Positions 34,589 through 44,924 of a stretch of DNA of 64,000 nucleotides are shown here, piece by piece. The notes beneath the pieces are model-generated. The model was not told the DNA's origin. It made no database searches and saw only the letters and a program-made list of their open reading frames with translations. The DNA lies in contig NC_081861.1 of the NCBI RefSeq assembly GCF_963259705.1, positions 68,863,623 to 68,927,622 on the forward strand, read 5' to 3'. Position numbers and translations under genes: made by a program. This DNA comes from Myotis daubentonii. Taxonomy: Eukaryota; Chordata; Mammalia; Chiroptera; Vespertilionidae. How positions within the stretch are numbered: the stretch's first letter is position 1; each line of letters starts with the position of its first letter.

Positions 34589-35292
34589 AGTTTCCTGGTG
34601 CTTCCATAAGAAAGTATCACAAACCTGTGGCTTAAAAAAAACCCATAAATTCATTTTCTCATATTTCTGGATGGCAGAAATCTAAAATCAAGGTATTGGC
34701 AGGGTCATGCTCTTAATCAAGCTTTTAGGGAAAGATCGCTTTCCTGTTTCAGTTTCTGGCAACCCCATGTGTTTCTTGACTTGTGGAAGCATAAATATAA
34801 CTTGTTTCCATCTTCATATGGCTCTTCTCTTTCTATTTTATTTTAACTTTTGTTTTTTCAGAGTTTTCAGATTTAGTAAATGACATCAGAACATTTACAT
34901 TTATTAATGACTACATTAGTCATATTAGCTTAATGGCCTACCTTACTGAAGAATGGCCTCAGTATGGTAGGCGTGGCTCAGTGGTTGGGAGTCGACCTAT
35001 GAACCAGAAGATCACAGTTCAATTCCCGGTCAGGCACATACCCTGGTTGTGGGTTTGATCCCCAGTGGAGGGTGTGCAGGAGGCAGCCAGTCAATGATTC
35101 CCTCTCATCATTGATGTTTCTATCTCTCTTTCTCTCCCTTTCTCTCTGAAATCAATAAAAAAAGCATGAACACATTTTAACTTACGTAATTGAATCTTTA
35201 ATGTCCCTATATTTAAATAAGTTCACCTTCAGAAGTACTAGGGAATAGGATCTCAATCTGTCTTTTTGGAGGGACACAATTCAACCCACAAC
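34589..35292 (-). repeat. MaLR LTR (3' on the minus strand), split by a SINE
   Basis: The complement holds ATTAGTTTCCTGGTGCTTCC at its left edge and GACACAATTCAACCCACAAC at its right edge, the two ends of MLT1-type LTRs. A VES SINE occupies 34955-35166. Confidence 0.7.
34955..35166 (+). mobile_element. VES-type SINE
   Basis: Plus-strand tRNA-like head with A box TGGCTCAGTGG (near 34974) and B box GTTCAATTCCC (35017-35027), then GTGTGCAGGAGGCAGCC, CTCATCATTGATGTTTC and a TC-rich body ending in AATCAATAAAAAAAG. The head differs from the three other SINEs in the window (GTGGTTGGGAGTCGACC), indicating a different subfamily. Confidence 0.9.
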
Positions 35293-36173
35293 AATCCACC
35301 CTAAAATTCATATATTTCCCATCTGAAAGATATATTCATCTTAAAATATCTTATAATTGTGATTCATCGCAGCATCACTCTAAGTTCTAAATCTCATATA
35401 AATATGATCAACTCAAAATGTCCCAAATCTTATGTTCTAAATCAAGTGTAGGTGATATTTCTCTAAGTACGATCCATTCTGGAACAAAATTCCTATCTGT
35501 GGACCTGTGAAACCAGTCATCTGTTACCAAAACATAATGTTAGGAAAGGCATAGGATAGATATTCCCATTCTCAAAGGGAAAAATTGGAAAGAAAAAAAA
35601 AAGTGTTGTGATGACCAATTAAGTCTAAAACCCAACAGGGCAAATTCCATTAGATTTCAGTTCTTTAGAAATATCATTAGTGATTTTATGATCAATCCTC
35701 TTGGCCTGCTAGCGTGGAGATCCCGCCCTTTTGGCCCAATGAGATCCCAGTAGGCTCAGCCTCTGCATGTGTGATTCTGCCCTTGGAGCCATTCTCTCTT
35801 TATCCTGTCTCTGTCCATTTCAGTAAAGGCTGGCAGTTTTGCTGCTTGTATCACATCCTCAAAACCTTGTTTTCCTTCCATGGATATCAAGGGGATCCAC
35901 CCCATTAGACACAAAGTTCTCCACAGATCTTTCCTAGAAATTCCCATCTCTATTCCTGGCTATTGCTAAGATAGGTGATTGGAACCATAAGTCACATAAG
36001 TTCCATGACTAAACTCTTTGCAAATGTTTGTCCAGCTACAATTTTGGTCCTATTTCCATAGCACACTATCTGGATGGGCTGAGAATTTTCCAAATCATCA
36101 AGTGCTGGTTCCTTTTTGCTAAACAGTTTCTTTCTCAGTATATTTCTTTCTTCTTATATTTTACTAGAGGCCC

Positions 36174-37913
36174 GGTGCACAAAATTTTGTGCATTCGGGG
36201 GCGAGGGAAGGGTCCCTCAGCCCAGCCTGTGCCCTCTCGCAGTCTGGGACCCCTCAGGAGATAATGACCTGCTGGCTTAGGCCTGCTCCCGGGTGGCAGA
36301 GGGCAGGCCCAATCCCTAGGTGCAGCCCCTGGTCGGGCTCAGAGCAGAGCCGATTGGGGAGTTGGGGCACCACCCCCTGTCATGCACAGAGTAGGGCGGA
36401 TCAGGAAGTTGCGATGCCACCCCCAGTCACACTCAGGGTAGGGCCGATTGGGGGGTTGGGGCACCGCCCCCTGTCACACTCAAGGCAGGGTCAATGGGGA
36501 GGTTGCGGCGCCACCCCCTGTCATGCACAGAGCAGGGCCCATCAGGGGGTTTGGGGCTCCGTAAACTGTCAAGCACAGAGCAAGGTCAATCAGGGGGTTG
36601 GGGAGCTCCCCCCGCCATCACTCACAGAGCAGGGCCGATAGGGGAGTTTGGGCACTGCCCCCTGTCACACACAGAGCAGGGCAGATCAGGGGGTTGGGGC
36701 GCCGCAGCCTGTCACACTCAGGGCAGGGCCAATGGGGAGGTTATGGTTCTACCCCGTCACACACAGAGCAGGGCCCATGGGGGGCGGTTGGGGCGCTTCC
36801 CTCTATCACCCACAGAGCAGGGCCCATCAGGGGGTTGGGGTGCCGCCACTGTCACACTCAGGGCAAGGCCAATGGGGAGGTTATGGCTCTACACCATCAC
36901 ACACAGAGCAGGGCCCGTTGGGGGGGGGGTTGGGCTCCGCACCCTGTCACACACAGAGCAGGGCCAATCAGGGGGTTGGGGCACCACAGTCTGTCACACA
37001 CAGAGCCGCAGGGCGATCAGGGGGTTGGGGAGCTCCCCCCTATAAGGCACAGAGCAGGGCTGATCAGGGGGTTGGGGCGCCTTCCCCTGTCACGAACAGA
37101 GCAGGGCAGATAAGGAGGTTGTGGCCCCACCCCCTGTCACACACAGAGCCGCAGGGCGATCAGGGGGTTTGGGCGCTGCCCCCTGTCACACTGATCCCGG
37201 TGCTGGGAGGCCTATTACCCTTTTACTATATAGGATAGAGGCCTGGTGCACTGTTGGGGGATGGCTGGTTTGCCCTGAAGGGTGTCCTGGATCAGGGTGG
37301 GGGTCCCCACTGGGGTGGCTGGCCAGCCTGGATGAGGGGATGATGGCTGTTTGCAGGTGGTCACACACCCTTCAGGGTGGGGGTCCCCACTGGGGTGCCT
37401 GGCCAGTCTGGGTGAGGGGCTGAGGGCTATTTTCAGGCTGGCGGGTGACTGAAGCTCCCAACCGCTCCTTTTTTTCTTGTTTTTTTTTGTTTTGTTTTTG
37501 TTTTTTTGTTTGTTTGTTTTCATTCTGGGCCAGCTTTAGCTCGGTGGTTTGGCTCCAGCACTTAGGCCTCCGCTGCTGAAAGCAGGTATCTGGTTTGTTT
37601 AGGTTCTATAATCGAAACACTGTTTCAACTCCAGCTTTGAGATCCCGGCTAGCTGAAAGCAGGTTTCTGGGGTTTTGTTTAGCTTCTATATTTGTAACAA
37701 TGTTTCAAACTGCAAGCTCCGAGGCCGGCAGTGCCAGGCGGGGAACGTTGGAGTCCTCTGTCACTGAAGCAAGCAATCCTCATGTTCACTTCAAGCTCCC
37801 TGCTGCCAGCCGCCATCTTGGTTGGCAGTTAATTTGCATATCACCCTGATTAGCCAATGGGAAGGTTAGCGGAGGTATGGCTAATTACCATGTTTCTCTT
37901 TTATTAGATAGGA
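36174..37913 (-). mobile_element. Composite (dimeric) Helitron, 1.74 kb
   Basis: Minus-strand 5' end TCCTATCTAATAAAAGAG after A (37913) and 3' end CTAG (36174-36177). A perfect hairpin TGCACAAAATTTTGTGCA lies next to the 3' end. Two units are joined: unit one (37236-37913) resembles the first unit of the element at 9406, including a YY1-like AAGATGGCGGC (near 37813) and an A-rich tract (37470-37520). Unit two (36174-37235) starts TCCTATATAGTAAAAGGG and carries a minisatellite. The internal junction CCTCTATCCTATATAG is identical to that at 9964-9979 and lacks the terminal hairpin. Confidence 0.88.
36345..37195. repeat. 47-48-bp G-rich minisatellite, about 18 units
   Basis: Units read like GAGCAGGGCCGATCAGGGGG followed by TTGGGGCGCCGCCCCCTGTC and ACACACA. 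Most are 47-48 bp. Because 48 is a multiple of three, long stop-free frames appear in all three plus-strand phases; these are not genes. Runs of GGGGGG and GGGG could form quadruplexes. Confidence 0.92.
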
Positions 37914-38145
37914 TTATAAGCAGCAATTAAAACAAATTGCACCTTCTTCAGTTTGGAAATCTCTTCAACTAAATATTAAAGTTTATTGATTACCAGTTCT
38001 ATTTTTCACACAATGTAGCACATAATTCAGACAAGCTGTCTGCTATTTTATAACAATGATCACTTTTTCTCCAGTGTCCAATAACAGGTTCTTTATTTCC
38101 ACCTGAGACCTCAAGAGAAGCACCTTAAACATTCATATTTCCAAC

Positions 38146-38250
38146 AACATATATATATGTGTGTGTGTAATTGTATGTATATAGTAAGTTATATATATAT
38201 ATGACATATATATATATGTGTGTGTATATATATATAATTAATATGTATTA
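38146..38250. repeat. AT/TG-rich simple repeat
   Basis: Alternating ATATAT and GTGTGT blocks with short inverted symmetry around ATATATATATGACATATATATATATG. Confidence 0.9.
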
Positions 38251-38487
38251 TATATTTTCTTTCCTGAGACAATGATTGCTTTCTCTGCAGCTCTCCTTTC
38301 TGAACCTTCACTGAAATTGCCTGTAATGTCCATATTTCTGCCAACAATCTCATTAAGGCAATTACATTTATTTATTATGGAAATTAAGTGCTTCAGAGTC
38401 ATTTCACCTTTTAGTCATTTCCCAATTCCACATTTTTAACCATTTGTTACAGAAGCACCCCACTAAAAACATACTATCTGTATGTTT

Positions 38488-38873
38488 CCTAAGTTTTCTG
38501 TGACAAAGCGCTATAAACTTATGTAATTATGGAGGCTAGAACTCTAAAACTAATGTGTTGGGTAGGCTATGCTCCCTCCAAATCTTCTTTGGGAGGATCT
38601 TTCCTTTCCTCTTCCAGCTTTGGTTAGCCCCATTATTCCTTGGCTGTGGTCACAAAAGTTTTATCTCTGTCTCCAACTTCCTATGGCTGTCTTCTTTCTG
38701 AGTGTCTTCTCTCATAAGGACACTGATCAGATGGGATTAAGGGCCTGTTTTATGCCAATAGAACTTCATTTTAACTTAACTAGTTACACTGTAATAACTA
38801 TTTCCAAATACATTTATGTTCTGAGGTACTTAGACTTCAACATATCTTTTGGGAAGATACATTTCAATGCATA
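38488..38873 (-). repeat. MaLR LTR (5' on the minus strand)
   Basis: Diverged second LTR of the MaLR element. The TTTCCTAAGTTTTCTGTGAC left edge and AACATATCTTTTGGGAAG right edge match the LTR at 34589 in order and orientation. Confidence 0.6.
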
Positions 38874-39264
38874 ATTATGGATGAACTGTGATGTGAGTCT
38901 TAAAAATGAACCATATTTCAGTGCTTTGAGTTATCCTCTTCTCATATGTATGGCTTTGTTAACATCATTTATGAGTGAATTAATAAATACATTTATAATT
39001 TAATTATAAGAATTTTTAGCATGTATTTAAAAGTCAGATTTGAAAAAAAAAATTAGAGTTCAAAAGAGGTTTTAGCAGTGGGGATTACAGTAGGATATTT
39101 TAGACATCATACAATCTAATGTGTCAGCTCAGAAGATAACATTTTAAGAGCAAGAGATGATTCAAGTAGAAGTATTTTTTTTTATCAGAGATTAGTTTTT
39201 CAAACATTATAAGAATTGAACCCACATCTTCAGATTTGTTTTTCTCTTCCACAAGATTAGTGTA
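38874..39264. other. Unique AT-rich DNA
   Basis: No coding signal or recognised repeat. Confidence 0.55.
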
Positions 39265-39328
39265 TTGGTTTTCTTTTGCTGTATAACAATTACTAAAAAC
39301 TTAATGGTTTAATACAACATTAGTTGGG

Positions 39329-39361
<33 letters not shown>

Positions 39362-39790
39362 ATCTCAAATTTCTGTAGGTCAGAAATCTTTCAAAGCAAG
39401 GCTGGGATCGCTGGCAGGCAAAAATCATGATATTGGCCAGCCTGGGTCCTCACCTGCAGGCTCTGGTGAAACATCTGCTTTCAAGCTCATTCAGGTCATT
39501 GGTTTCTTATAGTTTTAAACCGAGGCTAATGTTTTCCTTGCTGACTGTACATTGTGGGCAATTCTCAACTAAATAGACGACCCGTATTCCTTGTCAGGTC
39601 CAACACTCCAGCATCAGCATGTTGAATCTTTCTTATTTTAAAAATTTCTGACTTCTTCCTCTATGACTAGCCAGAGAAATATCTTTGCTTTTAAAGTGGT
39701 CATGTGATTACAGCAGGATTCTCTAATAACCTCTTTGTTTTAAAGTTAACTGTGCCATTTAATCTAATCATGGGAGTAAAATACATTACA
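39265..39790 (-). repeat. Probable ancient LTR-type repeat
   Basis: The left edge GTATTGGTTTTCTTTTGCTG and the following TTCTGTAGGTCAGAAATC and GGTCATGTGATTA-type blocks match a widespread old mammalian LTR-like repeat, read on the minus strand. The exact family is not asserted. A TTTG-rich run lies at 39328-39358. Confidence 0.4.
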
Positions 39791-41314
39791 TTTATAGTCT
39801 GATTATTTGTGCAGTAAATGTGCATGTTAGGGGATAATAAATACTAGGTTCACCTTTAGATTTTTTGCTCTAATTTAGCACCTGATTTTGTTTAAAAAAA
39901 GGAGTGAACAGAAGGAATGGATTCATTATGATCTTTCTTTTTATAATGACATTTTATTATATTTTGAAAAAATGTTTGTTATGTAAAATGGTATATATTT
40001 ACATATTATTATATATACAATATGTATATACATAATTAAAATCAAATGAACAACCATGCACGCATCTTGCAACTTAAGCAGTAGGACCTTACTAATACCT
40101 TGCATAAATTTCTATGGGATGCAATCTTTTGAGAGTTTCTCTTTTAACTTAGAAAAAAAGTTAAGTATTGAGCTTATTGAGTGTTACTGGGACATATTTG
40201 ATATTTGAAGTAAATATCTCTTTTAACCATAATTTGCTCTTAAGTATGCTAGGAAATATTTTCAATATTCCTTGATGCCCCTTAGAGCTGAGATTTGAAA
40301 ACACTGGTATAAATTTTAAGTTCTTAACAGTTCAGATAAGAAAAAACATTAGTTGGAAATGTTAAGGGGCTTTTTATAGCAGGCCAGAGATTTGATCTAT
40401 TACTGAAAGAGTGATGAATAGTGCTTCATAATCAATAAGGCAGTGAACAAAACTCACATGAAGAAAATACATTGAGAAATGGTGTAGATTTTGGAATAAA
40501 TACTTCATATTTGAAGGATAATGTGTAGATTTCCCTGAGTCTTGTATTGGATAGTATTGAAAGAGATATATACAAAAATAGTTTGGAGCCAAATATTGAA
40601 GTACCTTAAATATGTACATACTAAGTTTGAAATTGTCTCAAAAACAGTGGAAGCCATTTTAGGTTTTTAATTGTAAAAGGATATAAGCTCTAAGAGAACA
40701 AGAATCAATGATTCTTGAAATCATCACTGTATTTATAATACCAGACATAGTAAGTGCTCAATGGATATTTATTGAATGGACAAATTATAAGATGGAAGAG
40801 ATTATATTCAGGGAGATACTTTTTGAGGCCATTCCATGAAAGACCTGGCAAAGAGAGGTAGTAGTGGGAATTAAAATGAAGATTTGGTAAATATGATGAG
40901 CACAACAGAAGACTGTAGTTGTACAAGAACATCCTAAGTACTAGTGAAGTTAGCACTGAGGCAGGTGACTGCAGAATTTACTTTGGGTATAGAATTATTA
41001 TTATGTACTGATATACAAGATGATGTGAATGCTTTGAGTAATGTGAGATCTGAGTAAAGATACAGTATAGATTTAGCAGGTCCTTAATCTATTGCATTTT
41101 GGCTGACCCTGCCTGAGGAAAAATAAAAAATTACTGTCTTTTAAAATGGTGTCAGTTTATAAATTATCTGTGTGCATGTGTTACTGGGATATATTTGATA
41201 TTTGAAGTAAATTAGGCATCAAACCATGGGTTTTTGTATTTCTGCCAACATTAAAATCTGTTTCTGATTTCTTAAAAAAGAAATAGCTTCAAACGTCTTT
41301 TTTTTTTTTTTTTT
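39791..41314. other. Mostly unique DNA
   Basis: AT-rich, no gene seen. It contains the L2-like remnant listed next. Confidence 0.55.
40686..40780 (+). repeat. Ancient L2/MIR-type 3' end remnant
   Basis: The block ACATAGTAAGTGCTCAATGG then ATATTTATTGAATGGA corresponds to the conserved tail of mammalian L2/MIR repeats (consensus-like AGTAGGTGCTCAATAAAT, TTGAATGAA). Confidence 0.55.
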
Positions 41315-41369
41315 GAGGTCATACCTCATAGTCATTTTAATTGGCATCTCTCTGTTGATCAGTGACTTC
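41315..41369 (-). mobile_element. Old L1 fragment that served as target
   Basis: Short late-ORF2 sequence on the minus strand. It resumes beyond the younger L1 at 46868, where ATATCC continues the interrupted block. The 11-bp duplication of the younger L1 falls inside it. Confidence 0.65.
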
Positions 41370-41699
41370 GAGAATTTTTTTTTTATTGCTTAAAGTGTTA
41401 CAAAGGGTATTACATATGTGTCCATTTTCCCCCCCGCCCTAGACAGTCCCCTAGCCTCCCCTATCCCCCAGTGTCTTATGTCCATTGGTTATGCTTATAT
41501 GCATGGATACAAGTCCTTTGGTTGATCTCTTACCCCCCTACCTCCTGCCCCCCAACCCTCCCCAGCCTTCCCGCTGCAGTTTGACAGTCTGTTTGAGGCA
41601 GCTCTGCCTCTGTATCTATTATTGTTCAAAAGTTTATAATGGTCTCTATTATCCATGAATGAGTGAGATCATGTGGTATTTTGTCTTCATTGACTGGCT

Positions 41700-43905
41700 T
41701 ATTTCACTTAGCATAATGCTCTCCAGTTCCATCCATGCCCTTGCAAATGGTAAGAGTTCCTTCCTTTTTAAAGCAGCATAGTATTCCATCGTGTAGATGT
41801 ACCACTGTTTTCTAATCCATTCATCTACTGATGGGCACTTAGGCTGTTTCCAGATCTTAGCTACGGTGAATTGTACTGCTATGAACATAGGGGTGCATAC
41901 ATCCTTTCTGATTGGTGTTTCTGGTTCCTTGGGATATAATCCTAGAAGTGGGATCACAGGGTCAAATGGGAGTTGCATTTGTAGTTTTTTGAGGAAACTC
42001 CATACTGTCTTCCATAGTAGCTGCACCAGTCTGCATTCCCACCAGCAGTGCACAAGTGTTCCTTTTTCTACACATCCTCTCCAGTACATGTTGTTTGTTG
42101 ATTTGTTGATGATAGCCAGTCTTGCCGGGGTCCAACCCCAGCAGGTCCAGGGGTTCCCAAAGGCGTAGACGGAGTCGACGAAGAAGGAAGGACACGGAGA
42201 CAGCGTTCAGTTGATCAGCAGCCTAGCCAGGATCTCCAGCCAGGATCTCCAGCCAAGTTCTGGTCTGGATCTCCAGAGAGGTTCTGCTCAGGTTCTCCAG
42301 TCAGGTTCAGTCACCAGGTTCTAGTCAGGCTCTCCTGCCAATCTCCGCAGTCAGGTTCAGTCCAGGATCCCCTGCCATGATCTCTCGCCAGGCTCTGCCT
42401 CCAGGCTCCTAGGCCAGTCCCTGTCCAGGATCCTCCAGCATGCTCTCGCCAGCGAAGTTCTTCTGTCTCTAGAGAACGTTCTGTGTAGGTTCTGTGCCTA
42501 GGCTCTGTCTCTCTTGGTCCTGTCTTCCAAGCCCTGTCTCCTAAGTTCTGTGTTCTAAGTTCTGTCTTCTTAGTTCTGTCTTGTTACAACTGTATTTATA
42601 CCAGTTGATTCAATCCTATCAATCTCTATTACAAAGGTTAGGGCATTTCTTATCTCCATTTCAGGGAGTAAAGATTATGTAGCTTAAGCATGATTGTTCG
42701 TTGGACCGGCTCCCGGCACAGTCTGACAGGTGTGAGATGGTACCTCATTTTTGTTTTGATTTGCATCTCTCAGATGATTAGTGACTTTGAGCATGTTTTC
42801 ATATGTCTCTTGGCTTTCTGAATGTCCTCTCTTGAAAGGTGTCAATTTAGATACTTTGCCCATTTTTTGATTGGATTGTTTATCTTCCTTTTGTTAAGTT
42901 GTATGAGTTCCCTATACATTTTGGAGTTTAGGCCCTTATCAGATATGACATTGGCAAATATGTTTCCCCACACAGTGGGTTTTCTCGTTGTTTTGTTGAT
43001 GGTTTCTTTTGCTGTGCAGAAGCTTTTTATTTTGATGTAGTCCCATTTGTTAATTTTCTCTTTAGTTTCAAGTGTCCTAGGAGCTGTATCAGTGAAGAAA
43101 TTGCTTCGGCATATGTCTGAGATTTTGTTGCCTTTGGATTCTTCTAGAATTTTTATGGTTTCCTGTTGTACATTTAAGTCCTTTAAGAATTTTGAGTTTA
43201 TTATTGTGTATGGTGTAAGTTGGTGGTCTAGTTTCATTTTCTGGCATATATCTGTCCAATTTTCCCAACACCATTTATTGAAGAAACTATCTTGGCTCCA
43301 TTGTATTTTCTTGCCTCCTTTGTCAAGTATTAATTGAGCATATTGGTTCGGGCCAATTTCTGGGCTCTCTATTCTCAATTAAGTCCATCTGATCTAGTGA
43401 GTCATTTAGGATTGCTGTATCTTTGCTGATTGCTTGTCTATAGGACTTATCCAGTGCTGTCAGTGGTGTATTAAAGTCCCCTACTATGATTGTATTGTTG
43501 TCGATCTCTCCTTTGATATCTTCCAGGAGTTTTTTTTTTTATGAATTTGGGTGCTCCTGCATTAGGTGCATATATGTTTACCAGGGTTATATCTTCTTGT
43601 TGTATTGAGCCCTTTAGTATTATGAAGTGTCCTTCCTTATCTCTTGTTATGGCTTTGAGGTCTATTTTGTCTATTATAAGTATTGCTACCCCAGCTTTCT
43701 TTTCCTTTCCATTTGCCTGATAGATATTTTTCCATCCTTTCACTTTCAGTCTGTGTGAGTCCCTTCTAATGATGTGGGTTTCTTGTAGACAGCAGATGTA
43801 TGGGTCATGTTTCTTTATCCATTCAGCCACTCGATGTCTTTTGGCTGGAGCATTTAGTCCGTTTATGTTTAATGTTATTATTGAAAGGTACTTGTTTGTA
43901 GCCAT
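41700..43905 (-). pseudogene. L1 ORF2 remnant without reverse-transcriptase core
   Basis: Start at 43905 gives MATNKYLSIITLNINGLN and LQETH, the endonuclease head. A frameshift occurs near 43530 in a T run, after which VGDFN-type sequence continues. At about 43378 the chain jumps from the endonuclease region to [14 protein letters not shown] in late ORF2, removing the palm and FADD region. The late part is open to about 42842, is split by the LTR, and ends with the cysteine motif near 42000-42070 and NPIKKWAKY.. upstream of it. Confidence 0.88.
42123..42718 (-). mobile_element. Solo LTR, probably class II endogenous retrovirus
   Basis: A 596-bp segment with TGCCGGG..CCCGGCA ends, flanked by a perfect 6-bp duplication CAGTCT at 42117-42122 and 42719-42724. 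On the minus strand a TATAAATA box lies near 42596-42603, fixing the orientation. CT/GT-rich degenerate repeats (AGTTCTGTCTTCT type) follow. No viral genes remain. The 6-bp duplication fits class II integration. Confidence 0.88.
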
Positions 43906-44924
43906 TTCTTTTTGTTTGTGGCTGTTTTCTTTCTGAGCTTTTTATTTCTTCTTTTTATACCAGACCCTTTAGCATTCCTTGCATTTCTGGCTTGGTGATG
44001 ATAAACTCCCTTAGCCTTTTTTTTGTCTGTGAAGCTTCTTATTTCCCCTTCAAGTTTGAATGATAGCCTTGCTGGATAGAGTATTCTTGGATTCAGTCCT
44101 TTGCTTTGCATCACTTTGTAAATTTCCATCCATTCTTTTCTGGCCTGATGTGTTTCTGTTGAGAAATCATTTGATAATCTAATGGCAGATCCCTTGTATG
44201 TGACTTTCCGTCTCTCTCTTGCGGCCTGTAAGATTTTCTCTTTGTCCTGAACATTTGCCATGGTGATTATGATGTGTCTTGGTGTGGGTCTTTTCGGGTT
44301 CACCTTGTTTGGGACTCTCTGGGCTTGTGTGACTTTTTTCTTCCCCACCTCAGGGACGTTTTCTGATATTATTTCTTCGTGTAGATTTTCTAATCCTTGT
44401 TCATCTTTCGGTTGTTCTGGTGCCCCTATTATTCGTATGTTGTTTCGTTTCATGTTGTCCCAAAGCTCCCTTAGGCTCTCCTCCTGTCTTTTAATTTTTT
44501 TCTCCAATTGCAGTACATTTTGGGTGTGTTTTGCTTCCTTGTCTTCTAATTCACTAATTCGGTCCTCTGCTTCTCCTAGTCTACTGTTGATACTTTCAAT
44601 GATGTTTTTTATTGCAGCTATATCACTCTTCATTTCTTCTTGGGTGTTACTTAAGTTGTTGATTTTTTCATCTGTTTCTTCTAGCTTCTTCCATATGTTA
44701 TTGATTTTTTCATCTGTTTCTTCTTGCTTCTTGCAAAGGTTGTCGATTTTTTCCTCCATCCGGTTTATGCACTCTAGGACCCTTATTCTGAATTCTTTTT
44801 CTGTCATGTTGCATGCCTCTGTATTATTTAGCTGCTTTTCTGGAGAGTCCTCCTTCTCTTTCCTTTGGGGGTTTCTTTGTCTACCCATGTTTGATCTCAC
44901 TGACATATCTAGACGTTGAATCAT
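43878..44924 (-). pseudogene. L1 ORF1, 348 residues open, C-terminus frameshifted
   Basis: The most complete ORF1 in the window. Order: basic N-terminus (NPQRKEKEDSPEKQ), EACNMTEKEFRIRV, a coiled coil from about residue 55 to 170 that includes a duplicated 14-residue segment (EETDEKINN repeated), the RNA-recognition part (NIRIIGAPEQ) and the C-terminal domain (NPKRPTPRHIIITMA, ARLSFKLEGEIRSFTDKKK). After TDKKK an extra base in an A run (T run near 44015-44022) replaces the normal end with an unrelated basic tail that overlaps the ORF2 start by 28 bp. The true start is probably the Met opening MSVRSNMGRQ. Confidence 0.88.

Larger units (their letters stand above)
34589..38873 (-). mobile_element. 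Old MaLR (MLT1-type) provirus with two LTRs
   Basis: Two LTR-like ends in the same orientation (34589-35292 including a SINE, and 38488-38873) flank about 1.44 kb of internal sequence once the Helitron at 36174-37913 is removed. That fits the short internal region of ERVL-MaLR elements. On the minus strand the LTRs start TGTTGTGGGTTGAATTGTGTC-like and end ..AAACTAATA, with AATAAATT-type poly-A signals, as in MLT1. The internal part matches the non-coding MaLR type and has no viral reading frame. Diverged, so ancient and shared with other placental mammals. Confidence 0.7.

Noticed and set aside
36189..37238. Overlapping frames of 150-196 residues on the plus strand
   Set aside because: They run through the 48-bp minisatellite in three phases at once; the period is a multiple of three, so absence of stops in one unit opens the whole array.
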